DNA of 17,333 nucleotides from Candidatus Spyradosoma merdigallinarum (GTDB taxonomy: Bacteria > Verrucomicrobiota > Verrucomicrobiia > Opitutales > UBA953). The stretch covers positions 1 to 17,333 of the forward strand of contig DVOG01000181.1 in the NCBI GenBank assembly GCA_018713755.1, in the 5' to 3' direction. The notes below the pieces were generated by a model, which saw nothing but the letters and a program-made list of their open reading frames with translations, did not search any database and was not told where the DNA came from. The translations under genes were made by a program, and so were the position numbers. Shown in pieces: positions 6,473 through 14,013 of this stretch. How positions within the stretch are numbered: position 1 is the stretch's first letter; every line of letters starts with the position of its first letter.

Positions 6473-8482
6473 TCAGTCGTCCAGCTCGTCGAGCCACATG
6501 GCGGCTTCGGCGTCGCTGGGCATCCGCCAATCTCCGCGCGGCGAAAGCCCGACGTCGAAGACCTTCGGTCCGTCCGGACACGCCGAGCGCTTGAACTGCT
6601 GCGAGAAAAAGCGGCGCAGGAAAACTTTCAGCCACTTCCTTATCGTTTCCGCGTCGTACGTTCCCGCGAAAGCGTTTTCCGCGAGGAAAAGGATTTTCCG
6701 CGGCGTGAACGCGTTCCCGCAGAAGTGGTAAAGGAAGAAGTCGTGCAGCTCGTAAGGGCCGACGATGTCCTCGGTTTTCTGCGCGATTTTTCCCTGCGCG
6801 TCAGGCGGCGTCAGCTCGGGCGAAATCGGCGTGGCGGCGATGTCGGCGAGCGTGCTCGCGATTTCCTCGCCGCGGCGGTCTTCGGCGATGCGGGAAATGA
6901 TGCGGCGAATCAGCGTCTTGGGAACGCCGACGTTCACGTGATACATCGACATTTGGTCGCCGTTGAACGTGCACCAGCCGAGCGCCGCTTCGGACAAATC
7001 GCCCGTGCCGACGACGAAGCCGCCGCAGCCGTTCGCCAAATCCATCAGAATCTGCGTGCGTTCCCGCGCCTGCGCGTTCTCGTAAGCCGCGTCGAAAACG
7101 TCCTTCGGGTGCCCGATGTCGGCGAGGTGCTGCTCCACCGCGGGAACGACGGAAATTTCCTCCGCGGAAATGCCGAGCCGCTCCATCAGATCGAGCGCGT
7201 TCCGGCGCGTGCGCGCCGACGTCCCCGGCCCGGGAAGCGAGTATCCGCGAATGCCCGCGGGATCGAGCCCGAGCCGCGCGAACGCCTCTTTCGCGACGAG
7301 AATCGCGAGCGTCGAATCCAAACCGCCGGAAACGCCGAGCACGACGTTTTTCGCCTTTGTGTGCTCCAGCCGGCGCATCAGCCCCGCGACCTGGATTTCG
7401 AAAGCTTCGCGGCAGCATTCGCGCTCGAGCTCCGGCTCGGCGGGAACGAACGGAGTGCGAGAAATTTTCCCGGAAATCTCCGCGTCGAATTCCGTGTGCG
7501 ACGAAGGCAGCGGGAAATGAACGCGCCGAAACGCCGACGCCTCTCCGCGCGTTCCCGAGGCGAGAAACTCCGCGTTCGTCCGCCGCCGGTGCGCGAGCAG
7601 GCCAATGTCCGCCTGCGCGAAAATCAGCGCGCCTTCGCGCGAAAACTTTTCCGACGCGGCGAGCATTTCCCCGTTCTGCGCGATGAAGCACTCGCCCGCG
7701 TAAACGACGTCCGTCGAAGACTCGCCCGCTCCCGCGCCCGCGTAGACGTAGGCGGCGATGCAGCGCGCCGACTGCGTTTCGACGAGCGCGCGGCGGAAAC
7801 GCGTTTTCCCGACGACTTCGCTGCTGGCGGAAAGGTTGAAAATCAGCGGCGCTCCCGCGGGCGCGAGCTTTCCGCTCGGCGGCTCCGCGACCCAAAGATC
7901 CTCGCAGATTTCCGCGCCGAACGCGCATTCCCTGAAGTATTTGTTCTCGAAAATCAAATCCGTCCCGACGGGAACGGCGTAGCCGCAGTCCGCGATTTCG
8001 ATTTCGGAAACGGGCAGCTCGCCTGCCGGCGCGAACCAGCGCCGCTCGTAAAATTCGCGCGTGTTCGGGAGATGCGATTTCGGGACGACGCCGAGAATCA
8101 TTCCGCCGCCGAGCACGACGGCGCAGTTGTAGACGCGCTGGCGAATCAGCAGCGGCGCGCCGACGATCGCCGTGATGTCCGCCGCGGCGGTGATTTTCGC
8201 GAGTGCGCGCAAGCCTTGTTCCGACTCGCGCAGCAGCTCCGTCTGAAAAAACAGATCGCCGCAGGAATAGCCCGTCAGCGACAGCTCCGGGAACGCGACG
8301 ATCGCCGCGTGCTGCGCCGCGGCGCGGTTCATCATTGCGCCGATTTCGCACACGTTCGCGGGAACGTTCGCCAAACGCAGCGCGGGCGAAGCCGCCGCGA
8401 TTTTCACCAGACCGAAATCAATGCAGGATTCTTTGCTCACGCCGCCAATGAAAACGCGTTCCCGCGGCGGACGCGAACGCAT
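6473..8482 (-). CDS. nadE: Glutamine-dependent NAD+ synthetase
   Basis: NadE makes NAD+ from deamido-NAD+, ATP and glutamine. The 669-residue product has an N-terminal nitrilase-type glutaminase domain with the Glu-Lys-Cys triad visible: FPELSLTGYSCGD (E66), VPKSHLPN (K135) and GAEICEDLW (C193). A C-terminal synthetase domain carries the ATP-pyrophosphatase loop SGGLDS at 385-390 and the conserved GTGDLSEAALGWCTFNGDQM. The ATG at 8482 was chosen because AAAGGGA sits seven bases upstream. A GTG at 8440 would give 655 residues and remove an Arg-rich start encoded partly by a motif copy at 8458, but it lacks a ribosome site. Further motif copies are at 6660, 6713, 7061, 7140, 7440 and 8358. It follows dxr by 59 bases on the same strand. 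Confidence 0.96.
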   Translation of the reverse strand: MRSRPPRERVFIGGVSKESCIDFGLVKIAAASPALRLANVPANVCEIGAMMNRAAAQHAAIVAFPELSLTGYSCGDLFFQTELLRESEQGLRALAKITAAADITAIVGAPLLIRQRVYNCAVVLGGGMILGVVPKSHLPNTREFYERRWFAPAGELPVSEIEIADCGYAVPVGTDLIFENKYFRECAFGAEICEDLWVAEPPSGKLAPAGAPLIFNLSASSEVVGKTRFRRALVETQSARCIAAYVYAGAGAGESSTDVVYAGECFIAQNGEMLAASEKFSREGALIFAQADIGLLAHRRRTNAEFLASGTRGEASAFRRVHFPLPSSHTEFDAEISGKISRTPFVPAEPELERECCREAFEIQVAGLMRRLEHTKAKNVVLGVSGGLDSTLAILVAKEAFARLGLDPAGIRGYSLPGPGTSARTRRNALDLMERLGISAEEISVVPAVEQHLADIGHPKDVFDAAYENAQARERTQILMDLANGCGGFVVGTGDLSEAALGWCTFNGDQMSMYHVNVGVPKTLIRRIISRIAEDRRGEEIASTLADIAATPISPELTPPDAQGKIAQKTEDIVGPYELHDFFLYHFCGNAFTPRKILFLAENAFAGTYDAETIRKWLKVFLRRFFSQQFKRSACPDGPKVFDVGLSPRGDWRMPSDAEAAMWLDELDD

Positions 8483-8541
8483 TTTTTTCCCTTTCGCGGA
8501 AAAAGCGGCGCGGACGGGAACGGCGCGCGGCGGCGGGAACG

Positions 8542-9696
8542 TCAAATCCGTTCCGCTGCGATGCGGCGCGCCTCCGCGTCGGCGGCGAGCACGTCTTCGA
8601 GCGTTTCCGGCTCGCGCGGCGGGAACGCCTCGAGCGTGCGCTCGACGATTTCCGGAATTTCCAAAAACGGGATGCGTTCCCGCAGAAAGGCGTCGACGGC
8701 GATTTCGTTCGCCGCATTGAACACGGCGGGAAGAATTCCGCCGCGGCGGGAACACGCGCGGGCGAGGCGCAGACACTTGTATTTCCCGTAATCGGGCGCG
8801 CGGAAATCCAGCCGCAGCGCCTGCGAAAAATCCAGCGACGGCACGACGCCGCCGAAGCGCCGCGGGTAAAAAAGGCAGTTCTGAATCGGGAACGTCATCG
8901 ACGGCGGCGCGAGCTGCGCGAGCACGGACCCGTCCGCGAATTTCACCATCGAATGCACGATGCTCTGCGGGTGAACGACGATGTCGATTTTTTCCTCCGG
9001 GAGCCCGAAAAGCTGCGTCGCCTCGATCAGCTCCAGCCCTTTGTTCGCCATCGTCGCGGAATCGACGGTGACTTTCGGCCCCATCGCCCAGTTCGGATTT
9101 TTCAGCGCGTCGCACGGTCGGGCGCGCGCCATCTCCTCCAAGGTCGCGTCGCGGAAAACGCCGCCGGAAGCCGTGAGGATGATGCGGTCGACGTGCCGCC
9201 GCGGCTCCGCGCCGATGCACTGGAAAACCGCGTTGTGCTCGCTGTCCACGGGAAGAATTTTCACGCCGCGTTCCCGCGCCGCCGCCATGACGAATTTGCC
9301 GGCGAGCACGAGAATTTCCTTGCTCGCCACGGCGACGTCCTTGCGGGAGCGAATCGCCGCCAGCGTCGGGCGCAGCCCGCGCGTGCCCACGACCGCGGAA
9401 ACGACGAGATTCGCCTCCGGCGTTTCGGCGACTTCGCAGAGCCCGTCTTCGCCGGAAAAAATGCGCGTTCCCGCGGGAAAGGCGCCGGAGCGCTCCGCTT
9501 CGCGCGCCGCCGCCTCGTCGAAAATCGCGACGCGCCGCACGCCGTATTTTTCCGCGATGACGGCGAGTTTGCGCCAGCGGGAACGCGCGGCGACGCCGAC
9601 GAGGCGCGCCTTGTCGCGATGCCCGTCGAGCACTTTCAGCGTGTTTTCGCCGATCGATCCCGTCGCGCCGAGCAAAACTATATTCCGCATCGTCAT
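8542..9696 (-). CDS. dxr: 1-deoxy-D-xylulose-5-phosphate reductoisomerase
   Basis: DXR converts DXP to MEP with NADPH, the committed step of the non-mevalonate isoprenoid route. The 384-residue product is of usual length. It shows the NADPH loop GATGSIG (10-16), the metal-binding VDSEHNAVFQC with D151 and E153, LTASGG (174-179), NPNWAMGPKVTVDSATMANK at 200-219 followed by GLELIEA with E222, VHPQSIVHSM (241-250) and FNAANEIAVDAFL (326-338). The first ATG (9696) is used; a second ATG two codons on is equally possible, and neither has a good Shine-Dalgarno. Exact motif copies lie at 8619, 8676, 8746, 9270, 9467 and 9577. In many bacteria dxr lies just downstream of pyrH-frr; here it is nearby but on the opposite strand with nadE. 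Confidence 0.97.
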   Translation of the reverse strand: MTMRNIVLLGATGSIGENTLKVLDGHRDKARLVGVAARSRWRKLAVIAEKYGVRRVAIFDEAAAREAERSGAFPAGTRIFSGEDGLCEVAETPEANLVVSAVVGTRGLRPTLAAIRSRKDVAVASKEILVLAGKFVMAAARERGVKILPVDSEHNAVFQCIGAEPRRHVDRIILTASGGVFRDATLEEMARARPCDALKNPNWAMGPKVTVDSATMANKGLELIEATQLFGLPEEKIDIVVHPQSIVHSMVKFADGSVLAQLAPPSMTFPIQNCLFYPRRFGGVVPSLDFSQALRLDFRAPDYGKYKCLRLARACSRRGGILPAVFNAANEIAVDAFLRERIPFLEIPEIVERTLEAFPPREPETLEDVLAADAEARRIAAERI

Positions 9697-9789
9697 CGTG
9701 TAAGAAAAACCGTTTCTCTTTTTATCACGTTCCCGCCGGGAAGTCTCGCCAGAAAAAAGCCGCGCGGGAACGGCGCCGCGCTTCGCCGC

Positions 9790-9816
9790 TTGACCGGCGG
9801 CGGAAATCCGCCATGA
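9790..9816 (+). promoter_or_regulatory. Weak candidate promoter with inverted repeat, before the coiled-coil gene
   Basis: TTGACC (9790-9795) is followed after 16 bases by CATGAT (9812-9817). The spacer contains the 14-base inverted repeat GGCGGAAATCCGCC (9799-9812). The ATG of the downstream gene is at 9841. The -35 is good, the -10 weak. The repeat could be an operator or a chance GC palindrome. Confidence 0.25.
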
Positions 9817-9840
9817 TTGGCGTTTTCAATTTCCAACGAC

Positions 9841-10533
9841 ATGAAAAAATCCGAAATCATCCTCTTCGTTCTCGCCGCGATTTTCGCCGGCGCTTCCGTT
9901 TTCCTTTTCCTCGAAAACCGGGATTTGGCGGCGGAAAAGCCCACGGACTCGCAACTTGCGCAGGAACTGGAATCCGTCCGGCAGGCGAACCGCGACCTGC
10001 GCGCGGACGCGGACACTGCCGCGCTCGAGCTTTCGCGCTCGCGGGAACAGCGCCGCCGCCTCGAAAAGGAATGCGCCGACGTCGGCGCCCTCGCCTCGGA
10101 CCAGCAGGAAATCATCCGCAACGCGGAAAAGCAGATTTCCGAGCTGGAGAAGGCGATGAAGGAAAAAGACGCCCGCATAGGCAAAGACAAGGAAGCGGCG
10201 CTTCGGGACGAGACGCTCATCGCGGAACTTCAGAAAAAACTCGCGGAAGAAAACCGCCGTGCCGAAGAGCTCAGCGGAGAAATCGTGCGTCTGCGCAGCA
10301 CGCAGAGCCGCACGGAATTCGAAACGGCAATCGCCGATATGGAGCGGAAGCTCGCGGAGACGTCGCGGGAACGCGACGCGCTGGACAAAGAGCTCGCCCG
10401 AAAAAAAGCGGAAGCCGAGACGCTGCGGGAACGCCTCCAGGACGCCGCCGCGAAAGAACAGGAGCAGACGAAAAAAATCCGCGATCTCGAAAACGTCATC
10501 ATCCTGCTGCGCCGAAAAGCCGCCAATTACTGA
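9841..10533 (+). CDS. Membrane-anchored coiled-coil protein of unknown function
   Basis: This 230-residue protein begins MKKSEIILFVLAAIFAGASV and continues FLFLEN: one N-terminal hydrophobic segment at about 5-25 with a Lys-rich start, an uncleaved-anchor pattern. Nearly everything after residue 30 is charged and heptad-like, for example QISELEKAMKEKDARIGKDK and IADMERKLAETSRERDALDK, so a long coiled coil in the periplasm is likely. I recognise no catalytic motif and cannot name a family; the shape is like that of envelope-spanning or division-associated coiled-coil proteins. The ATG at 9841 is the first in frame, with no clear Shine-Dalgarno. Three exact motif copies (10041, 10365, 10425) all encode R-E within the coiled coil. 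It is a single-gene unit, divergent from dxr and convergent with the next gene. Confidence 0.8.
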   Translation: MKKSEIILFVLAAIFAGASVFLFLENRDLAAEKPTDSQLAQELESVRQANRDLRADADTAALELSRSREQRRRLEKECADVGALASDQQEIIRNAEKQISELEKAMKEKDARIGKDKEAALRDETLIAELQKKLAEENRRAEELSGEIVRLRSTQSRTEFETAIADMERKLAETSRERDALDKELARKKAEAETLRERLQDAAAKEQEQTKKIRDLENVIILLRRKAANY

Positions 10534-10601
10534 CGCGGCGTTCCCACGCGCGCGTTTCGCCGAAAAGCGGCGAAAGCGGCCGATGCGGAAAACAGCGGCA
10601 A

Positions 10602-10640
10602 AAAAAAAAAGCGTTCCCGCGACGGGAACGCTTTTTTTTT
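10602..10640. terminator. Bidirectional terminator between convergent genes
   Basis: An 18-base stem (GCGTTCCCG at 10611 with CGGGAACGC at 10623, extended by nine A/T pairs) closes a three-base loop CGA. Poly-A on the left and poly-T on the right give a U-tract on both strands. The left arm is an exact motif copy (10613); the right arm is ACGGGAAC, one base off. It lies between the convergent coiled-coil and nucleotidyltransferase genes. Confidence 0.9.
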
Positions 10641-10705
10641 GCAATTTGCGCGAAGCCGCGATGCGGCGCGGGAACGGGAACGCCGTCCGCGCCGAGCGCG
10701 TTTTC

Positions 10706-11611
10706 TCACTTCGCCCAAAGATTGGAGGGATATTCGCCGGCTTCGATCAGCTTGCCGATGTTCGCCTGAACGACGGGCTTGTCTTCCTTGTACGTGACGC
10801 CGAACCACGCGCTGTCCGTGCGGAGCACTTTCGCGGTCGCGTTGCCTTCCTTGATGAGCTGGCCGATCGTCATCGGAATGAAGCACTCGCTTTTGAGCTC
10901 CGTGCCTTTGGTCTTCATGAATTCGAGGAAAATGCGGTCGAGATGGTCGAACAGCTTCGGCGTGCATCCCCACATGTTCATCGAGACCGGCGTATCGCCC
11001 GGAATGTCCTTCGTCGTGCCGTCTTCGTAGGTGTTGCGTCCGTTTTCGCCGACTTTGGCGATTTTCGTCATTTCCTCGATGTCGGTGAGATAGCCTTCCG
11101 CGTTGGTGTTGCAGACGCCGCGCGCGACGGTGCCGTGCTCGGAAAGCGTGTTCTTCATGAGGAAGCCGACCATCGCGAACGCGCTCGAATTCGGGTCGAG
11201 GTCCTTCAGGTAATTCGCGAGCACTTCATAGGAATTGCGGCCGTAGAAATCGTCCGCGTTGATGATGGCGAAGTTCTCCTTGACGACGCCTTTGGCGCAG
11301 AGGATCGCGTGCGTCGTGCCCCAGGGCTTTTCGCGGCCCGCGGGAACGGTGAAGCCGGCGGGAAGCTTGTCGAGCGTCTGGAACGCGTAGTCGACGGGAA
11401 CGGGAAGATTCTTCTTCGCGATCATTTCCTTGAAGGCTTCTTCAAAATCCGGGCGGATGATGAAGACGACCTTGCCGAATCCCGCGCGAATCGCGTCGAA
11501 AACGGAATAGTCGAGAATCGTTTCGCCGGAAGGCCCCATCGGGTCCATTTGCTTGAGTCCGCCGTAGCGGCTGCCCATGCCTGCTGCAAGAACGAGGAGT
11601 GTAGGTTTCAT
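10706..11611 (-). CDS. Sugar-phosphate-type nucleotidyltransferase
   Basis: This 301-residue protein has a GT-A-like nucleotidyltransferase fold, which couples a nucleoside triphosphate to a phosphorylated sugar or similar acceptor. The N-terminus MKPTLLVLAAGMGSRYGGLK carries the nucleotide-binding LAAGxGSRxGGxK signature. AIINADDFYG (near residue 115) supplies the metal-binding Asp pair, and GTVARGVC and PVSMNMWGC follow. The acceptor sugar cannot be told from sequence alone; it is not a clear RfbA, GalU or GlmU. The ATG at 11611 was chosen because the signature starts immediately after it and a strong promoter lies about 45 bases upstream; an in-frame extension upstream would cross that promoter. 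There is no clear Shine-Dalgarno. Only one exact motif copy (11340) occurs, encoded by A-G in VPAGREKP. Confidence 0.88.
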   Translation of the reverse strand: MKPTLLVLAAGMGSRYGGLKQMDPMGPSGETILDYSVFDAIRAGFGKVVFIIRPDFEEAFKEMIAKKNLPVPVDYAFQTLDKLPAGFTVPAGREKPWGTTHAILCAKGVVKENFAIINADDFYGRNSYEVLANYLKDLDPNSSAFAMVGFLMKNTLSEHGTVARGVCNTNAEGYLTDIEEMTKIAKVGENGRNTYEDGTTKDIPGDTPVSMNMWGCTPKLFDHLDRIFLEFMKTKGTELKSECFIPMTIGQLIKEGNATAKVLRTDSAWFGVTYKEDKPVVQANIGKLIEAGEYPSNLWAK

Positions 11612-11656
11612 TTCGATATCGCTTTGTGTTGGTGGGTTAACGAATACTGTGCGCAG

Positions 11657-11686
11657 ATGATACCGCCGTTCCCGCGCGAGCGTCAA
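11657..11686 (-). promoter_or_regulatory. Sigma-70-type promoter for the nucleotidyltransferase, motif in spacer
   Basis: On the minus strand TTGACG (11686-11681) and TATCAT (11662-11657) are separated by 18 bases; each hexamer matches the consensus at five of six positions. The start point would be near 11650, leaving a leader of about 40 bases. The spacer contains an exact GCGGGAAC (copy at 11668 on the plus strand), so any protein binding that motif would sit between the two promoter elements. Confidence 0.65.
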
Positions 11687-11759
11687 CCGCGTTTGCGGGG
11701 AATCCGGCGTGCGCGCGCACTTTTTCCGCCCGACGGCTCTTCGCTCGGAAAAGAAAAAA

Positions 11760-11781
11760 GGCGTTCCCGCGCGGGAACGCC
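11760..11781 (-). terminator. Terminator downstream of the cyclophilin gene
   Basis: This is a perfect 22-base palindrome of GTTCCCGC (11763) abutting GCGGGAAC (11771) with GGC/GCC flanks. In the minus direction it is followed by CTTTTTTCTTTT, a good U-tract, 30 bases after the cyclophilin stop. The plus direction also has CCTTCTCTTTT. It insulates the cyclophilin gene from the nucleotidyltransferase promoter. Confidence 0.85.
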
Positions 11782-11810
11782 CTTCTCTTTTCGCCGCGCG
11801 CGGCGGCTTC

Positions 11811-12461
11811 TCACTGCTCCGCGGAAGCGGCGGGAACGAATTCGACGCTCGTGATTTCGATGCGCTTGACCGGCTTGCTGTTTTCGCGTCCGGAGGAAAC
11901 GCAGGGCGTCGTCGCGATTTTTTCGAGCACGTCGTCGCCGTCGACGATTTTCCCGAACGCGGTGTATTGCCCGTCGAGAAAGCGAGCGTCGCCGTGGCAG
12001 ATGAAGAACTGGCTTCCCGCGCTGTCCGGGTGCATCGCGCGCGCCATGGAGAGCACGCCGCGCACGTGCGGCTTCTTGTTGAATTCCGCCTTGACGGTGT
12101 AGCCGGGACCGCCGGTGCCCCATTCGGCCTCGAGCGCGGGATCCTTGGTTTTCGGATCTCCGCCCTGAATCATGAAGCCGCGGATGATGCGGTGAAAGCA
12201 GGTGCCGTCGTAAAAACCGCTTTTGGCGAGCTTCTTGAAGTTTTCGACGGTTTTCGGAGCGACGTCCGGCCAAAATTCGACCGTCATCGCGCCTTCCGTC
12301 GTGTGGATGACTGCGAGTTCTTTTTTGTCTTTGTTCATGGGAATCTGCGTTTTCTGCGCCGAAGGCCTTCCTTCATCCTGGAAAAACCGGCACGCGGGAA
12401 CGAGGCAAAGCGCCGCGACCGCGAACGCCGCGAAAAGCAATCCGGAAAGCTTCTGAAACAT
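11811..12461 (-). CDS. Cyclophilin-type peptidyl-prolyl isomerase, predicted lipoprotein
   Basis: Cyclophilins catalyse cis-trans isomerisation of Xaa-Pro bonds. The 216-residue product has a signal sequence with a lipobox-like VPAC (C24), so it is probably lipid-anchored in the envelope. The cyclophilin domain runs from about 48 to 210: FHRIIRGFMIQGGDP (89-103) with the catalytic Arg, GSQFFIC (149-155) and FLDGQYTAFGKIVDG (161-175). It is the compact bacterial PpiA/B-like form. A second in-frame Met at residue 42 (position 12338), just before the domain, could in principle give a cytoplasmic form. The ATG at 12461 has no Shine-Dalgarno; the bases right before it are a motif copy (12464). It follows murA on the same strand with a 97-base gap. 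Confidence 0.93.
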   Translation of the reverse strand: MFQKLSGLLFAAFAVAALCLVPACRFFQDEGRPSAQKTQIPMNKDKKELAVIHTTEGAMTVEFWPDVAPKTVENFKKLAKSGFYDGTCFHRIIRGFMIQGGDPKTKDPALEAEWGTGGPGYTVKAEFNKKPHVRGVLSMARAMHPDSAGSQFFICHGDARFLDGQYTAFGKIVDGDDVLEKIATTPCVSSGRENSKPVKRIEITSVEFVPAASAEQ

Positions 12462-12535
12462 GGGCGGGAACGTTAGCAGGAAGAAGCGCGCTTTGAAAGC
12501 GAAGAATTTTTCCCGCGCGCGGCTTTCGCCCTCGA

Positions 12536-12551
12536 CGTTCCCGCGGGAACG
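12536..12551. repeat. Overlapping motif palindrome between murA and the cyclophilin gene
   Basis: CGTTCCCGCGGGAACG is a perfect 16-base palindrome in which the two motif copies (12537, 12543) share their two GC bases. It lies eight bases after the murA stop in the minus direction, but no T-run follows, so it is not a standard intrinsic terminator. Confidence 0.8.
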
Positions 12552-12558
12552 CGCGCGT

Positions 12559-13860
12559 TCATTCGTCGAGGTATTCTTTCGGCATGTCCGTGTCCTTGAG
12601 CCGCACGACGTCCGCGCCGAGCTTCGAAAGCGACGCCTCGAACTTTTCATAGCCGCGGTCGAGATGATAAATGCGCTGCACCCACGTTTCGCCTTCGGCG
12701 GCGAGCCCGGCGAGGACGAGCGCCGCCGACGCGCGCAGGTCGGACGCCATCACGGGAGCGCCGGAAAGCGCGGGAACGCCCTTGATGATGGCGCTCGGCC
12801 CTTCGATGGCGATGTCCGCGCCCATGCGCAGCAGCTCCGGCACGTGCATGTAGCGGTTCGGGTAAATCCGCTCGGTGATGATGCTGATGCCGGGAACGAG
12901 CGAAAGCAACGCCGTGAACTGCGCCTGCAGATCCGTCGGAAAACCCGGATGCGGCAGCGTGACGATGTCGATCGGGCGAAAATCTCCTGCCGCGTCCCCG
13001 CGCACGCGTATCGCGTCCGGCGCCGGCGTTTCGAACGGTATTCCCGCCTCGTCCATTTTGTCGAGAAACGCGCCGAGATGCCCGGCGATCGCGCCGCGCA
13101 CCGTGACGTCGCCGCGCGTGATCGCTCCGCACAGCAGCAGCGTTCCCGCCTCGATTCTGTCGGGAATGACGGAATGCTCGCAGCCGCGGAGCTTTTCCGC
13201 GCCCTCGATTTCAAGCGTCGGAGAACCGATGCCCGAAATCTTCGCGCCCATTTTCACGAGCATGCGGCAAAGATCCTGCACCTCGGGCTCGCAGGCCGCG
13301 CTGTCGATGCGCGTCAGCCCCGGCGTGAGCGCCGCCGCCATGAGAATGTTCGCCGTTCCCGTGACGGTGCTCCCGTAGCGTCCTCCGAGAAAGATGTAGT
13401 TCCCGCGGGAACGCGACGCGTCAATGCGCATGACGCCGCCGCGGTTTTCGATTGAGCAGCCGAGCTTTTTCAGACCTTTGACGTGAAGATCGATCGGACG
13501 CTGCCCGATGACGCAGCCGCCCGGCAACGGAATTTCCGCGCGCTTGAGCCGGCCGACGAGCGCGCCCATCACGCAGACCGACGCGCGCATTTTGCGCACC
13601 AGCTCGTAAGGCGTTTTCGGCTGAATGTTCCGCGCGGCGACGCGCCACGCGTTCGGCCCGGCGGACTCGATTTCCGCTCCCTGCCGCCGCAGAATTTCCA
13701 GCATGAAGCGGGAATCGCTCAGGTCGGGAACGTTGCGCAGCACGCAGGGCTCGCCCGTCAGCAGCGTCGCCGCCAAAAGCGGCAGGCACGCGTTTTTCGC
13801 GCCGCCGACCGAAATCTCCCCGCGCAGCGCGCGGCCGCCTCTGATTCGTAAAACGTCCAT
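12559..13860 (-). CDS. murA: UDP-N-acetylglucosamine 1-carboxyvinyltransferase
   Basis: MurA transfers enolpyruvate from PEP to UDP-GlcNAc, the first committed step of peptidoglycan synthesis. The 433-residue product has the family features GGAKNACLPLLAA (19-31, with the KN pair of the active site), RASVCVMGALVGRL (92-105) and the active-site loop PGGCVIGQRPIDLH with Cys at 116. A Cys rather than Asp here is the fosfomycin-sensitive type by family knowledge. Near the C-terminus are YPNRYMHVPELLRMG and RASAALVLAGLAA. The ATG at 13860 was preferred over a TTG three codons upstream because it matches the usual MDxLxIxGG start. Motif copies are at 12770, 13142 and an overlapping palindromic pair at 13399/13405. 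It is divergent from the duplicated-module lipoprotein. Confidence 0.97.
   Translation of the reverse strand: MDVLRIRGGRALRGEISVGGAKNACLPLLAATLLTGEPCVLRNVPDLSDSRFMLEILRRQGAEIESAGPNAWRVAARNIQPKTPYELVRKMRASVCVMGALVGRLKRAEIPLPGGCVIGQRPIDLHVKGLKKLGCSIENRGGVMRIDASRSRGNYIFLGGRYGSTVTGTANILMAAALTPGLTRIDSAACEPEVQDLCRMLVKMGAKISGIGSPTLEIEGAEKLRGCEHSVIPDRIEAGTLLLCGAITRGDVTVRGAIAGHLGAFLDKMDEAGIPFETPAPDAIRVRGDAAGDFRPIDIVTLPHPGFPTDLQAQFTALLSLVPGISIITERIYPNRYMHVPELLRMGADIAIEGPSAIIKGVPALSGAPVMASDLRASAALVLAGLAAEGETWVQRIYHLDRGYEKFEASLSKLGADVVRLKDTDMPKEYLDE
13399..13412. repeat. Motif palindrome inside murA
   Basis: GTTCCCGCGGGAAC is a perfect 14-base palindrome of two overlapping motif copies within the coding region. 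On the coding strand it encodes part of DASRSRGNYIF, a loop between the conserved MurA segments. Confidence 0.8.
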
Positions 13861-13901
13861 CGCCCGCAAATATTGAAACGGGAACGCCGTTCCCGCGATG
13901 C

Positions 13902-13931
13902 AAAAAAAGCGGACGCCGGGAACGCGTCCGC
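13902..13931 (-). terminator. Terminator-like hairpin in the murA leader region
   Basis: GCGGACGC (13909-13916) pairs with GCGTCCGC (13924-13931) around a seven-base loop that is itself the motif core GTTCCCG read on the minus strand. In the minus direction seven T follow directly (13908-13902). The hairpin is only about 40 bases before the murA ATG, and no other minus-strand gene lies upstream until aroA. It may be a murA attenuator or may block antisense transcription. Confidence 0.5.
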
Positions 13932-13952
13932 GCGGGAACGCCGCATTTGCGC

Positions 13953-13981
13953 TTGTCTTCGCGCGCGGCGGAAATTATTTT
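13953..13981 (+). promoter_or_regulatory. Candidate promoter for the duplicated-module lipoprotein
   Basis: TTGTCT (13953-13958) and TATTTT (13976-13981) are 17 bases apart, and a T-rich leader of about 25 bases runs to the ATG at 14014. Each hexamer matches four of six consensus positions. This is the only AT-rich patch in the divergent region. Confidence 0.45.
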
Positions 13982-14013
13982 TCTTTTTTTACATTTCATT
14001 TCCCGAATCATCC

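Noticed and set aside
6725..8791. A 688-codon plus-strand frame opposite nadE and dxr
   Set aside because: It spans two well-supported genes on the other strand, ignores their boundary and shows no domain; it is a GC-bias shadow.
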